Made by a program: the position numbers and the translations under genes. From Pigoraptor chileana (lineage: Eukaryota > Opisthokonta > Filasterea), in assembly GCA_943704495.1 (NCBI GenBank), contig CALSCR010002872.1, positions 1-20,352 on the forward strand: a DNA stretch of 20,352 bases. Reading direction: 5' to 3'. The notes under the pieces were generated by a model. It did not search any database. It saw only the letters and a list, made by a program, of their open reading frames with translations, and was not told where the DNA came from. Shown here piece after piece: positions 10,093-20,046 of this stretch; the first letter of the stretch is position 1, and every line of letters begins with the position of its first letter.

Positions 10093-11855
10093 GCACGCAC
10101 ACACACACACGCACGCACGCACACACACACACACTCACACACACACGCACACACATGATCCGACATGAATGAAAGACAATACGCTATCGCGTTATACCAC
10201 ACGCCGACGCACATATTTACAAACAATACTCTCACACAACATTCACCTTTACACACTGCCACTCGCATGACGCTACACACATGCGTATACATACACACAC
10301 GCACACTCACGCACATTTATAATACCTTTGGTACAGATTCCCCAGGGTCACGTGCCGGCAACATCGCCCGACGAAGATGAGTACGAGTGGCGAGGACTGC
10401 CAGCGTGGCAGCGATGGGGACTCCGTAAACTGCGGGTGGGTGGTGTTCTTTGGGTGGATTATGCATGCACTGTCAAATAAATGATGCGGTGTAGGGAGCG
10501 CTCTGTCCTTACGAATGCAAAAGGTATTGCGTTCTTTGAGACGGAATTGGTTTGCTTGGTTCACACATTGTTGTGGGCCCAGACTTGAACTCAAGACTGG
10601 CTTAGCGTTGGCTGCAATGCGCTTTTTGGATCGATTCATGACGCAATATCTACACTCTGCATTGCAACGGAACTATTACTTGTGTGCCTGCAGAACATAA
10701 TGAAGCCTAAGTTTGAGATTTACCACTCAAAGCTGATGTACTCGACGTGCCTCAAGCAGGCCATGAATGACGAATTTTACAAGGGTGTGTGCGCGTGTAC
10801 TGTGTTCGTTGTGTGTGTGTGTGTGTGCACCGCATGTATATAATATTTATATATCTGTATATGTATAATATGTGCAGTGTGTTTATGTGGGGAGAGTGAG
10901 AGAGTTGAGAGTGTGAGAGCGCGTGTGTGTGTGTGTGTGAGCGCAACTCTCACATTTCTTCTGTGTGTGTATTTATGCCATTTGTGGTTGTTTCAGCTGA
11001 GTCTAATCACAACATGCGATCCCAAATGCCCGCAAATGGCCTCACTGGCCTTCCGTATGCTTCCCAAAATGACTCTGCGCGGTTCAAACACCCCTTTTGC
11101 AGTGTGCGGCCTTCCCGACACATACCAATCGTGGTTCACCGTGACCTCGCTGCACGTTTATCTATACCTGCTCCGGATGAAGACGGAGGGCGAGGAATCC
11201 CAATCGACACGCCACGCGCTCTATCTCATGTACTTTGAGGACGTTGAACAGCGCATGCGTCTTACGGGGGTGCGTTATGTATACATGCGTGTGCGTGTGC
11301 GTGTGAGTGTGTGTGTGTGTGTGTGTGCGTCTGTTTTTTCCACGTGTTTCTTGCCTTTGATTTACAATATGGAAGCTTATTGGGCATTTCATGTGTTGTG
11401 TCTGCTCTTTGTGCCACCTTTCGGTGCAGGTGTCTTCGGGCTCTGTCGTCGCGGACACGTTGAAGGAGCTCAACTCAATGTTCTACGGAATGCTCATCTC
11501 GCTGGACGAGGGTATCATTCATGACGATGCTGTGCTTGCGGGTGCCCTCTGGAGGTATGTATGTGGGAACGGCGAACGCATGAGTACACACACACACACA
11601 GGCACATTCACACTCACTCACTCACACACACACACACACACACACACAACGAAACAACAATAACAAACCTCCAATGCACGCAGGAACATGTTTCGAATGG
11701 CAGGGAAGCCGGCCGATGTCGAAATATTGACCCGCTATGTCCGCCGTGAGATACAACGGATGGATTCGATTGAGTACAAATATGTGCTCATCGGCCGTGT
11801 GCCGTTTGGGCCACTGAGAGAAACGGAGGAGTCGGAGAGAGATACACAACGATGA
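9580..11855 (+). CDS. UQCC1: Ubiquinol-cytochrome c reductase complex chaperone, UQCC1/CBP3 family
   Basis: Mitochondrial assembly factor for respiratory complex III; family members bind newly made cytochrome b. Exons: 9580-9843, 10337-10435, 10694-10784, 11103-11269, 11430-11554, 11684-11855 (stop TGA); about 305 aa, near the family's usual length. The first ~35 residues are rich in Arg, Ala and Ser without acidic residues until Asp, like a mitochondrial presequence (MAGVVRLGALSARRTL). The chaperone domain follows: YHSKLMYSTCLKQA, GLPDTYQSWF (human GLPDTFHSWF-like), SLHVYLYLLRMK, YFEDVEQRMR, LDEGIIHDDAVLAGALWR, then YVRREIQRMDS and GRVPFGPL. I placed exon 4 at 11103, after CCCCTTTTGCAG, because phase 1 then gives FYKVCGLPDT, as in homologues. 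An upstream acceptor at 10996 would shift the frame. Very long CA repeats fill intron 1. Confidence 0.9.
10014..10088. repeat. Perfect (CA)n microsatellite, 75 nt, in UQCC1 intron 1
   Basis: 37 uninterrupted CA dinucleotides, flanked on both sides by interrupted CA/CG repeats from about 9939 to 10156, the largest simple repeat in the window. It lies in the 3' half of the 493-nt intron 1 (9844-10336). Length variation is expected. The open frames in it encode Thr/His or Val/Cys runs and are not genes. Confidence 0.97.
11585..11649. repeat. CA-rich repeat in UQCC1 intron 5
   Basis: Two CA runs separated by a short ACTC-repeat section, filling half of the 129-nt intron (11555-11683) and ending about 35 nt before its acceptor. 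Confidence 0.9.
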
Positions 11856-13213
11856 TGAAAATGTACATGAAACAGTGTCACTCTTTTTGCTATGCGCCCC
11901 ATTGTCTGTCTGTGCATCTTGGGTTGTGGCTGCGCTGTGTGCGTGCGTTGCGGTGCGCGTGCGTGTGTATGTGCGTGCGTGGTGTACGTGTGTGTGTTTG
12001 TCAATGAGCGTTGGAATGCGTTTCGAGCATCAAGGTGTCTCTCACACGGTTAAAACGGTGAATTATTCGACTAATTGCTTGTCTTTGTTGCGACACGCGA
12101 CTTCAGTGGCATTATGTATCTCATTTAAGCATGATCCGTATGTATTACGAGCTGTGTGTCCGATTGTGCAATATGTCCCGATTGTCACAGTCTGCGGGTA
12201 TAATTTTGTGCGTGCATCAGTAGTGAAACTCAAAAATTAACGAATGTGTCTTTTGTGTATACATTCAATGACAGTCGAAAAAGCAAACAATGATAATAAT
12301 ACCCTTTGTCGACTGATTCTTTTCACTGACCGAAATTTAGTTGGCCGTCGACTGACAGCGAGCCCAGAAATACCCGACTGCACGCCGGTCGCCACTGACT
12401 TTGTGCTCCAGTACATCAAGGCGGACGTTCTCGCTGCAGATGTGTGCCGCGGATTTGTGTGCTGCAAAGTTGCGGATGGATAAAATGTGGTCAACAACCC
12501 ACGCTAACACTGACGGTTTGAGTGTGAATTCACTTCCGCAATCAAGTCGATTATCATGACGAGGCCCACGCCAGACTGTGAGTTACTGCCCGGATCTATT
12601 CAATCTCCGGCGCCCGGCAGATAACTTTTCGATCGCCCATTAAATATAGTATTGTAGGCACAGTGCTGCCGAAAAGATGGTTAAGACTTTAGTTCACGGC
12701 CTGCTGTATGAATACTCGGCTGTACCCTAACGGCTGCCGACTCAGGACTGTAATCGAAAACCAGCTCAATTACCTTATTGATAGTGCAGGTCTATTGATT
12801 AGAGGCTTTAAATGTTTCCGTTCGGGATCGGACGGGAGCCGTGAGTCGGCGGCCATTATTACACAGCAACTTCAAGTTTAGTTGAGTATAATAACACCAG
12901 TCCTGCGAACAGTTTCACACACACCAGTGTGCGATTGAAATAAAATTCGCAGATCAACCGCAAGGATTTCGTAGTGACGTGCCGGTCGGTGATTGAGGCC
13001 GATGCACCCGGGGTGCATTAGGCTGGGTGGAAATATCAGATCCCGCCTGCCCTAAAATAAAACATGTAAGTCCCATATACAATGGCTAAACGCGCGAAAT
13101 AAACGTGAACGATGCCGCACGCATACGCAGTTACGCAAATGATGAAAACGAAATAATAGTTGCGCATGAAGTTGACATGCTGTCGGAATTTTCCATATCG
13201 CCCGTCGGCATTT
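11856..13213. other. Convergent intergenic region between UQCC1 and the RIIa/RS gene
   Basis: 1358 nt between two genes transcribed toward each other. It begins with a TG/CG-rich stretch (about 11940-12000). A short plus-strand frame at 12244-12483 is listed separately. The rest is unique-looking DNA with a distant AATAAA at 12939-12944 (plus), too far to assign with confidence. A spaced 9-bp inverted repeat, GCCGACTCA (12736-12744) and TGAGTCGGC (12842-12850), is present. Confidence 0.6.
12244..12483 (+). CDS. Possible small ORF or exon of unknown function (79 aa)
   Basis: I do not recognise this protein. The second half (IKADVLAADVCRGFVCC and the residues before it) uses codons like neighbouring real exons (CTC CAG TAC ATC AAG GCG GAC), while the first half is AT-rich. 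A possible acceptor (AATTTAG, about 12335-12341) could make the second half a terminal exon, but no partner exon was found. It lies in the spacer downstream of UQCC1. Chance is quite possible. Confidence 0.15.
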   Translation: MCLLCIHSMTVEKANNDNNTLCRLILFTDRNLVGRRLTASPEIPDCTPVATDFVLQYIKADVLAADVCRGFVCCKVADG

Positions 13214-14297
13214 TCAGAAGAACTCCTCGTGATTCCCGGCGCGGCTTGCGGATCGGCTCTTTACGATCGTAACGGGAATACCCGCAGTGAACGATGTGGA
13301 TTGGCTGAGATTATGGTGACGTCCGTGCAACTCTGCCGTTCCACCGTGTCCGTACACCCCGGTGGTCGACGCGCGGAGCGGGCGTACGGACAGCACGCTG
13401 ACTGAGCCGACACCCGCGTGTGACTGAGTGGGCAGCCCCGCATGCGAGCTACTGAGCACGTGATCCCGAGTGTGCGACGACGACCCGAGGCGAGTGACGG
13501 CGATTGGGCGGATGGAGATAACGTCAGCGTCGCTGTCGTCATTGTGAGTGTGAGGGAATGAGGATGCCGTCCGTGACGTCCGAAGGCCGTGCGGCACATC
13601 CGAGTCGTCAGTGGTTTCGATTCTACCAACAAGAGAGTATATCGGGTGTGAATCATGAGAAGGGCTGCCGGCCCGACTGTGGCTGCGACTGTGGCTGCGA
13701 CTGTGGCTGTTGTGGTTGTGCGACTTTGACGCCGGGCTGTGATCGGCCCCGCTGCGGCTTGGAGGACGCCCGTGTTGTGAAGAAGAGTGTTCGTGGGTGG
13801 GTGTGTTGTTGGCGCCTCCGTTGCGTGACGGCGGGCGCGTGCGTATGACCGAAGGAGGTCGATTTGATGATGACCAGAAGGGCTTCTCTTCCTCGTCTGC
13901 AATTCAGTGCAGGATTGGCCAGGGCATTTGGGGAGGGGGGGGGGGGAGGGGGGAAATCAGGAAGGAGATGTTCATTAGAAATATTGTTTGAGCTCAATTG
14001 TGAAGCTTATGATGTAGCATCTGCGTAGGCATTTCTTGCAACTCTGCGCACAGTCACACTCACCACTGGACGAATCCGACGACGAGGAAGACGAAGATGA
14101 GGGAGAGAGATGTGATCGCAACCGCGAGGGTGTTGGATCAACAGTTCGTGCATACACTGCAAGAGAGCAAGGAACGGGGGATATGGCAATAGGATGTGAT
14201 TTAAGTTTGATTTCAGAGTGTTATGGCAGCTAGTGGAACAATCGACACCACAATGAGTCACACAACAGTCACACACAAAAGCGTTTTATACTTATGC

Positions 14298-14331
<34 letters not shown>

Positions 14332-17300
14332 ATCATTTACTTTCAAAAACGCTCACCATCACTTGTCGCGGCAGAGTCCGTGTAGTCGTCGCTCTGGTCG
14401 GCCACCTTCCAAGTGCGCCGCAGAGGACTGCCAGCATAGTCTCGCCCGTCGTGCATCTGCAACTCCTCACGACGACGGCTCTCCGACTTAGGCCTTGCAA
14501 GGCGCACAGGTGCGTCACTTTCCGTTACAGAGTCCGTCACTGCAGACGTCACTGTGGTGTCAGAGTCCCCAACATTCTGCCAGAAATCAACAACCTTCCT
14601 TCGCTTTGTCTTATCGTGCCGATGGCGGTGCGATCGGCTCCGACTGTTGGACCTGTGCTTGTCCTGTCCGCTGTGTCCGCCGACGCAGTCCTCAGATGAA
14701 TCCTCTTGGCGCTTATTGTGACGGCTGCTCGGGCGACGCACACCATCCAGTATTTCTCCTTCAACATTTGCAAGTTTCGGCCTGCTTCGGCTGCGGCTGC
14801 GGCTGCGACTACGCTCCCTGTGCGAGGTCACGTGGTCTCCGCTGGCCCGCCTGCTTTGGCTTCGGCTTCGGCTGCGACTGCGACTCCTGCTTCGCGAGCG
14901 TGCGTGGTGTTTGCGACTGCGATCGCCACGGTGGTGTGTGTGTGTGTGTGCATCGCTGTCGCTGTCGCTGTCGGAGGAGTTGGAGTTTGACTCGGATGCA
15001 GAACGCTCCGCCCTCTCAATGATGTTCCTGACTTCTTCCTCAACGCGGATGGCCTCTGCTGTGCCAAGTGGAATGGGCCTCAGTATTAGTGCGCGATGGT
15101 TTTTTTGACAGATACAACGGACGTGGGGAACTAGAGCCCTCAACATTATGCACAAAACACACGCATGCATGCACACACACGCGCATGTATATACCTTTCT
15201 CAGCTGCCTGTCGTTGGCGCTCCAGCCACTTGCGGACTTTGTCCAAGCCCTCATCGTCCAGCAGTGCGACATCCTCCTGCTCAATTGTCACTGCACAGCG
15301 CGCACAGATACTCAGAGTTACGTGTGCGTTCTTTGCAAGTTTCACAATCTCGCGGTCAATGCCAATTTGTGTTTGCTTGCGTTCTTGCACGTGACCATGA
15401 CCCTCATCACCTACACAATTTTTGATTGCGTTATGGTGATGAACATCCGAGTTGAGCTGATTTAAAGATTGAGGTTGCTGCGTGTACGCGTGTGACTGCA
15501 AAAAAGAATGTACGTGTGTGTATGTAGATTTTCTTTGTGTATGTGTCTTGTAATATGCGTGCATGTGTGTTTGTTATGTGTGTAAGTGTGTGTGCATGTG
15601 TGGCTTCGATTTCTATGTGAGACACACAGACAGCACACTTACCGTGGTGATCATCATGCCCTCGGTTGACCTCACTCTCAAGCATACTTGCGAGCTGTCG
15701 CCTCCTTTCTTCCTGTTGACGTTGAATGAGCGCGTGGCTGCTCCCACATATCCATCAAAAAGCACATAAGAGCGCGCGGGCGTCCACAAAAACAAGCGGG
15801 AAAAACAAAACCAAAAATAAATCAGCAAGCGCTAGGTACTTCATTTCCTATTCCACGCACAGCAGTACTTTCATGTGAATCAACTTCCATGACCCACTCC
15901 TCCCCCGTCAGCATTACACACGCATTTCTCAGCTTGGGAGGGTGCGGAGGTGGTTTCCCACAACGAAGCACTTTCAACAGCATTATTACATGCAACTGAC
16001 ACTGAATTCAACCCACCTGTCCAGAGGGTCCAACACCTCATGCACTGGCGCCTCCCTCGCACGCGATCTGCTGCGGCTGCGGCTGCGCGAGCGCTTTTCC
16101 TTCTTTTCCTCCTTCTCTTCCTTCACTTCCTTTGTGGAGGTGAGAACAGGTGAGTGCGACCGGGATCCAGCCTTCGATCCAGCCTTCGATCCGCCCTTCT
16201 TCTCCTTCTTCACCTCCTCCACCTTCTCTTCCGCTTTAACAGACGCAATGAGCTCCGCCCGCGATACGGGCCTCTCCACAGACGGCGCGCGGCTACGACT
16301 GAGTGAGCGGTGCACGGGTGCGGCCGCAGTCTGCTCGCTGGCTTCCTCCTTCTTCTTCTCTTCCCTGCTGCGACTCTTGCTCCGTGACCTCGACTTTGAC
16401 CTCGACTTTGACCGCTTTACTTCCTCCACAGCAACATCGTGCAGCGTCTCTGCATGCCGCTTCGGCGATCGTGAGCGTCCCCGTTCAGCATGATCAACTG
16501 CACGTTCGCGTGACTTGCTACGCTCTTTCGCCTTTGAGCTGGATGCGTGCGTATCGTCCACGTGTGCGTGTGCTTGTTCGTGTGCGTGTGCGTGTTTCTC
16601 ACTCGGCGGAGTCGGAACCTTCTGCTCGCGCGCACGTGACTTTGATCGTGAGCGAGAGCGGTGGCGGCTCTTTGATCGGGATCGGGATCGGGGCCTGCGG
16701 GTGTCGTGGTCATCGTGAGGTGAGGGGCCCTGATTGCGGACGACGCTCCCGGGGCGCGACGACCTGCTGTTTGGGCATTGATTCAAATGCGCGTGGGCAT
16801 CGACAATGTGGTTTTGTAAATGTTTGTTAATATTTTGGCTGTGTTGTTTCTATTTTCATCATGAGAAAGTTGCTGATGGCAGGGTAAAAGCATGGATAAG
16901 TATCCCAATTGCCAGTAGAAAAGAAACTCATTCACATTTGTTTTGCGTGTCGATTACATGCACACACGCATACACACGCATACACACACATGGACAGTGT
17001 ATGCACGCACATACCTCAACGAAGGCAACATGGCTGTCTTAGGACGCACTGGGATGATGATGGAGGAGTCGCCGGACGTAACAGAAGCGGTGTCATCTGC
17101 ATCCGGGATGTTCATGTAGTCGCCCGCATTCCTGCCAATGGGAGCCGCACTGCGTGGACGCACGAGAAGCGACTTGCGTGCAGACAGTGGCTTGCCGCCC
17201 TTTGGGGGCTCCGGGAGAACCATGGAAGCATGCACTGCAGTCGCACGAACTGTGTGTGCGTGTGTGTGTGTGGTTATTCGTCAGCAAGTGCACTGAGCGA

Positions 17301-18154
17301 CATTGTCTCACATCCCATCGCTTATACAGATTCCTTTTCTCTGGTGATTTGTCTCTGCGATAATGGGCTTATGCATGTGCATTGTGTGATTGTGCGTTGC
17401 ATCTGCGAATGCCTTCCTTTAATCACGCGATCAAAACAGATAATATAATGAACTCACTTGAATCCGAAGCCCGATCAAACTTGCGCTGGCGCAACAAATC
17501 GCCTTGTGAGATTTTGGGGAGTTGAGGCACAGCTACAGTAGAGGATAAAGCAATAAATAGTTGGACACGGACGAGTAATGCACATTAGAGACGAACGGCT
17601 GACAGCGCACGCACCATTCACTCAACACCATCATGCTAATCTATTGTAGAATGCTCAAGTGTTACGCAATGGTCCACTTACCCGACGGAGATCGCAGCTG
17701 GCTGATGCTCAGTCCCCGCTGCTCCTTTTCTGTGATTCTTCGTCTTCCAAGGGCTTCGTCAAGCTCGCTATCCTCGCGAATGCCCATGGCAAGAAGATCC
17801 CGCTCGTATGTCTTTCGCAGAGATGATATCAAATAAGGGATGGGCTTCTCTGGCATGTCGTGAATCAGCTTCGACATGAGTTTCTGCGCGCATTTGTTTG
17901 GACAAACGATGTAAACGAATGATTCAATATGGTGCCACGCGTCACCGCACAATTGGCGAGATTAAAATTAGTGAATAGAGAAATAAAAGTGTAAAGGGTT
18001 GCATCTCGCTCTGAACAAGACTAATGCGCACCTCGAACAGTGCGCCGATATCGTGATGCTCAAGGTACATCTTTATCCGCGAGGACGGTGACGGTGAGGG
18101 CAATCCGTGGCCGTCGCCAGCCGTCCGCGGTCGGACTCTATGCGCCGTAGCCAT
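13214..18154 (-). CDS. RIIa/Dpy30-like docking-domain protein with Arg-Ser-rich (RS) domains
   Basis: Ten-exon gene, about 1056 aa. Exons in transcript order: 18154-18032, 17883-17682, 17532-17458, 17249-17015, 16763-16017, 15737-15643, 15410-15195, 15058-14357, 14156-14064, 13896-13214 (stop TGA). All borders are GT-AG and phases agree; exon 7's start is the least sure. The start context AACAATGG is good. Residues 26-66 (RIKMYLEHHDIGALFE then KLMSKLIHDMPEKPIPYLI) form an RIIa-type docking motif, as in animal C8orf34 and some adenylate kinases; such helices dimerise and bind amphipathic anchor helices. RS or KS blocks lie at about 236-254, 291-346, 436-446, 618-660 and in exon 10 (SHSRSHSR). 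Between them are acidic/Lys coiled-coil stretches (380-435; KVRKWLERQRQAAEK), an Ala/His-rich part and a Ser/Asp run (584-600). RS domains suggest nuclear speckles and pre-mRNA splicing. No RRM or catalytic domain was seen. An alternative is two adjacent genes, but continuous phase argues for one. Confidence 0.7.
13930..13953 (+). repeat. G-run tract with quadruplex potential in an RS-gene intron
   Basis: Runs of 4, 12 and 6 G separated by single A residues on the plus strand. On the transcribed (minus) strand sense this is a C-rich polypyrimidine tract in intron 9, about 35 nt before the acceptor of exon 10. C-rich acceptor tracts also occur in phosphatase introns 7 and 8. Confidence 0.9.
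14298..14332. repeat. (AT)11 joined to (TG)n microsatellite in RS-gene intron 8
   Basis: 22 nt of AT dinucleotides run directly into about 14 nt of TG dinucleotides, 25-60 nt after the exon 8 donor on the minus strand. In the transcript it reads CA then TA. Confidence 0.9.
15496..15498 (-). promoter_or_regulatory. Strong alternative 3' splice site in the RS gene
   Basis: The minus strand reads TTCTTTTTTGCAG here, the best polypyrimidine tract and acceptor in the region. Joined to exon 6 (ends phase 1 at 15643) it gives 21 more residues and a stop at 15433-15431, removing about 560 residues including the second RS domain. The acceptor at 15411-15412 (GTGTAG), 17 nt after a CATAAC branch-like motif, keeps the long frame. 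Both may be used. Confidence 0.5.
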
Positions 18155-20046
18155 TGTTTATCGATTTGGCAAAAATCGTCTGCCAATAAAAGCAGATGTC
18201 GCGAGAAATGCCCGCCAAGCGTTTCTTTGCAAAGTGGTTATTGCTATTTCGATGACGGGGGGGTCAGTCTCACACTACAGTCATATTGGTTCACGTCAGT
18301 AATAAGAGCACACAAAGCACGCCTACTTTTGGATATTATACAGTATAAACCACACGTCCAAGTGAGTAGCAGTATGGAAAAATACGCGCGTACTCGTGTG
18401 AGTATGTGTGGTGCGTGTGCATGCATCTGTTGCTGTCTGTCAAGTCAACTAATCAATCGAAAGAGGCATCCGTCGATGCACAGAGACGCCAATGACATTG
18501 GAATTTGGCTGTGATAGAATTGCAAAGGTATGTGGAGCAACGACCGATGCCCAATCACTATCGCCAATTTCAAACTGAAAAAATTGGGCTCATAATGCAA
18601 TAGTATTTCATAATAAACCACGTTCATGATGAGCCATGTCTCCGGGCAACACCAAACAAACGGTTTAATCACGTGACACACGACCCCTCATTTTAGTGCC
18701 GATGAAGGAAAGGTCCTATCTATTTGATCAACGTGCTTGCAAGGTCAGTTCCAGTCCGGCGATGAATGTTAGTCAGTCTCGATCCAGTTCAACTATGCTC
18801 GCCGCGTCCGAACCGGGCGGTGGCGGTTCGGCAATGGGTGACTACACTGACCCAGGGTCCGCTGTGTCCAACCCTACCCGGCCGACGGCCGCTGAGAATT
18901 GAGCCGTCTTCAGGGTGCATTCAGCAGTGTATTCGGATTTGTTTCAAAATTGGTTGCCCTACACAGTGCATGACTTTTTTATCAGCACGCGCACTCGGCG
19001 GTTTTGCGCGGTATCCTCAGACTTCGGTTTGAGCTGCCCGGCGTCAGTCCCGATTCCGGCGCCGGCTGAGCCGTCAACTGCCTGTCCGCACTGACTAACC
19101 CGCCGCCGACTGAGCCGAATTCACACTGACTGAAATACATTTCCGACGGAAAATTTCGATGCAAACGAGTATTTTCACAATTCACCCATCCGTCCGGATT
19201 GGTCCGTGCAATTCAGACTAACTGAAGCTTACTGAGCTTTATCAGTAACTTACAGGCTGTCATCGGCGGCCGGCGGCATCAGGTTTCCATTGCACGATCC
19301 GGTCTTACTTTCAGCTGCCGGTCTCAGTTCCCCGGTGGATCACTTGTAGCAGTCCATTACCGGCACCCAGTGTGAGTCCGCCGGCCACTGGCCTTCAGTT
19401 GACGCCAACAGATGATCGGCCCAACACGGGCGGTCCGGGTGCCGCGGCTGGTCTGATGGATTGTCGGCACACCCAAATGTCTCAATAATGGGTTGGTGGC
19501 ACATCTGTGGCCATGGTGTTGTTGGGTGCGTGTCTGGGGTCCACAGTTGGTCTGCTGTGGCGGCAACCGATTACAAATTGACGCCTTTCCATGGTGATCA
19601 TAGCCTCATTTGCGAGCGGTTACCTCAGTTTGATGGCTAAAGCTATGAATAGCAATAGCTAATTTTATTTATAGTATCGCCTAATCCGATTTCCATGATG
19701 TTCTTTCTTAATATGGAAGGTCAATTCCACACTCAATTCCCAATTTGGGTGCCATTCCCAGAATAGCTGTTGAGGACTCGCTTGGGCGCTTCGGATTGGC
19801 TCCCTTTTTCGCCGTTTGTCAACTGTGGGCGTCATTAAGCGAACCACCGAACGGCCACGTTGAATCAGTGCCAAGGGTGCTTGTTTGAATCCCATCCACA
19901 ACCACACGGTCAACGCAAAGGGGGGCTGCGGTAGTATATATACATCGGCCATGAACTACACAATCCTTCAAGCAAACACCAGTCTATTGAATTCGGATGC
20001 TCCATTGACAAACACGACAAAGAACACGACAAACATCACAACAAGC
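18155..20046. other. Divergent intergenic region between the RIIa/RS and proline-rich genes
   Basis: 1892 nt. The left end is the RS-gene promoter (minus), with an inverted CCAAT box (CCAAT on plus at about 18182-18186) near its start codon. The right end is the promoter of the proline-rich gene, with a TATA box. The middle (about 18740-19630) is GC-richer and enriched in the pentamer ACTGA or its complement TCAGT. Open frames there (18696-18902 plus, 19665-19952 minus) have no recognisable similarity. Confidence 0.6.
19935..19942 (+). promoter_or_regulatory. TATA box of the proline-rich protein gene
   Basis: TATATATA 112 nt before the chosen ATG (20047). With a usual 25-35 nt spacing, transcription would start near 19965-19975, giving a 70-80 nt A/C-rich leader with no G-rich structure. 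This excludes the in-frame ATG at 19951 from the mRNA and so supports the start at 20047. Confidence 0.55.

Noticed and set aside
9881-10316. Several overlapping frames of Thr/His or Val/Cys repeats
   Set aside because: They are translations of the CA/TG microsatellite in UQCC1 intron 1.
10582-10590. B-box-like GTTCAAGTC on the minus strand, possible tRNA
   Set aside because: The flanking bases do not form a T-arm stem and no A box or cloverleaf is found; it lies in UQCC1 intron 2.
11079-11090. GGTTCAAACACC followed by T run, possible tRNA B box
   Set aside because: It breaks the B-box consensus at its last C and there is no matching A box; the T run is the polypyrimidine tract of a splice acceptor.
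14495-15022. Long plus-strand frames opposite the RS exons
   Set aside because: The Arg/Ser codons of the minus-strand gene read backwards as Cys/Gly/Asp or Ala/Thr repeats; the minus frame has splice sites and sensible phase.
16303-16830. 175-codon plus-strand frame
   Set aside because: Antisense shadow of RS-gene exon 5; GC-rich repeats keep several frames open.
18696-18902. 68-codon plus-strand frame in the divergent spacer
   Set aside because: Ser/Gly-rich, no recognised similarity, no splice partners or clear promoter.
19665-19952. 95-codon minus-strand frame near the TATA box
   Set aside because: No family likeness, codons unlike the true exons, and it overlaps the promoter of the proline-rich gene.
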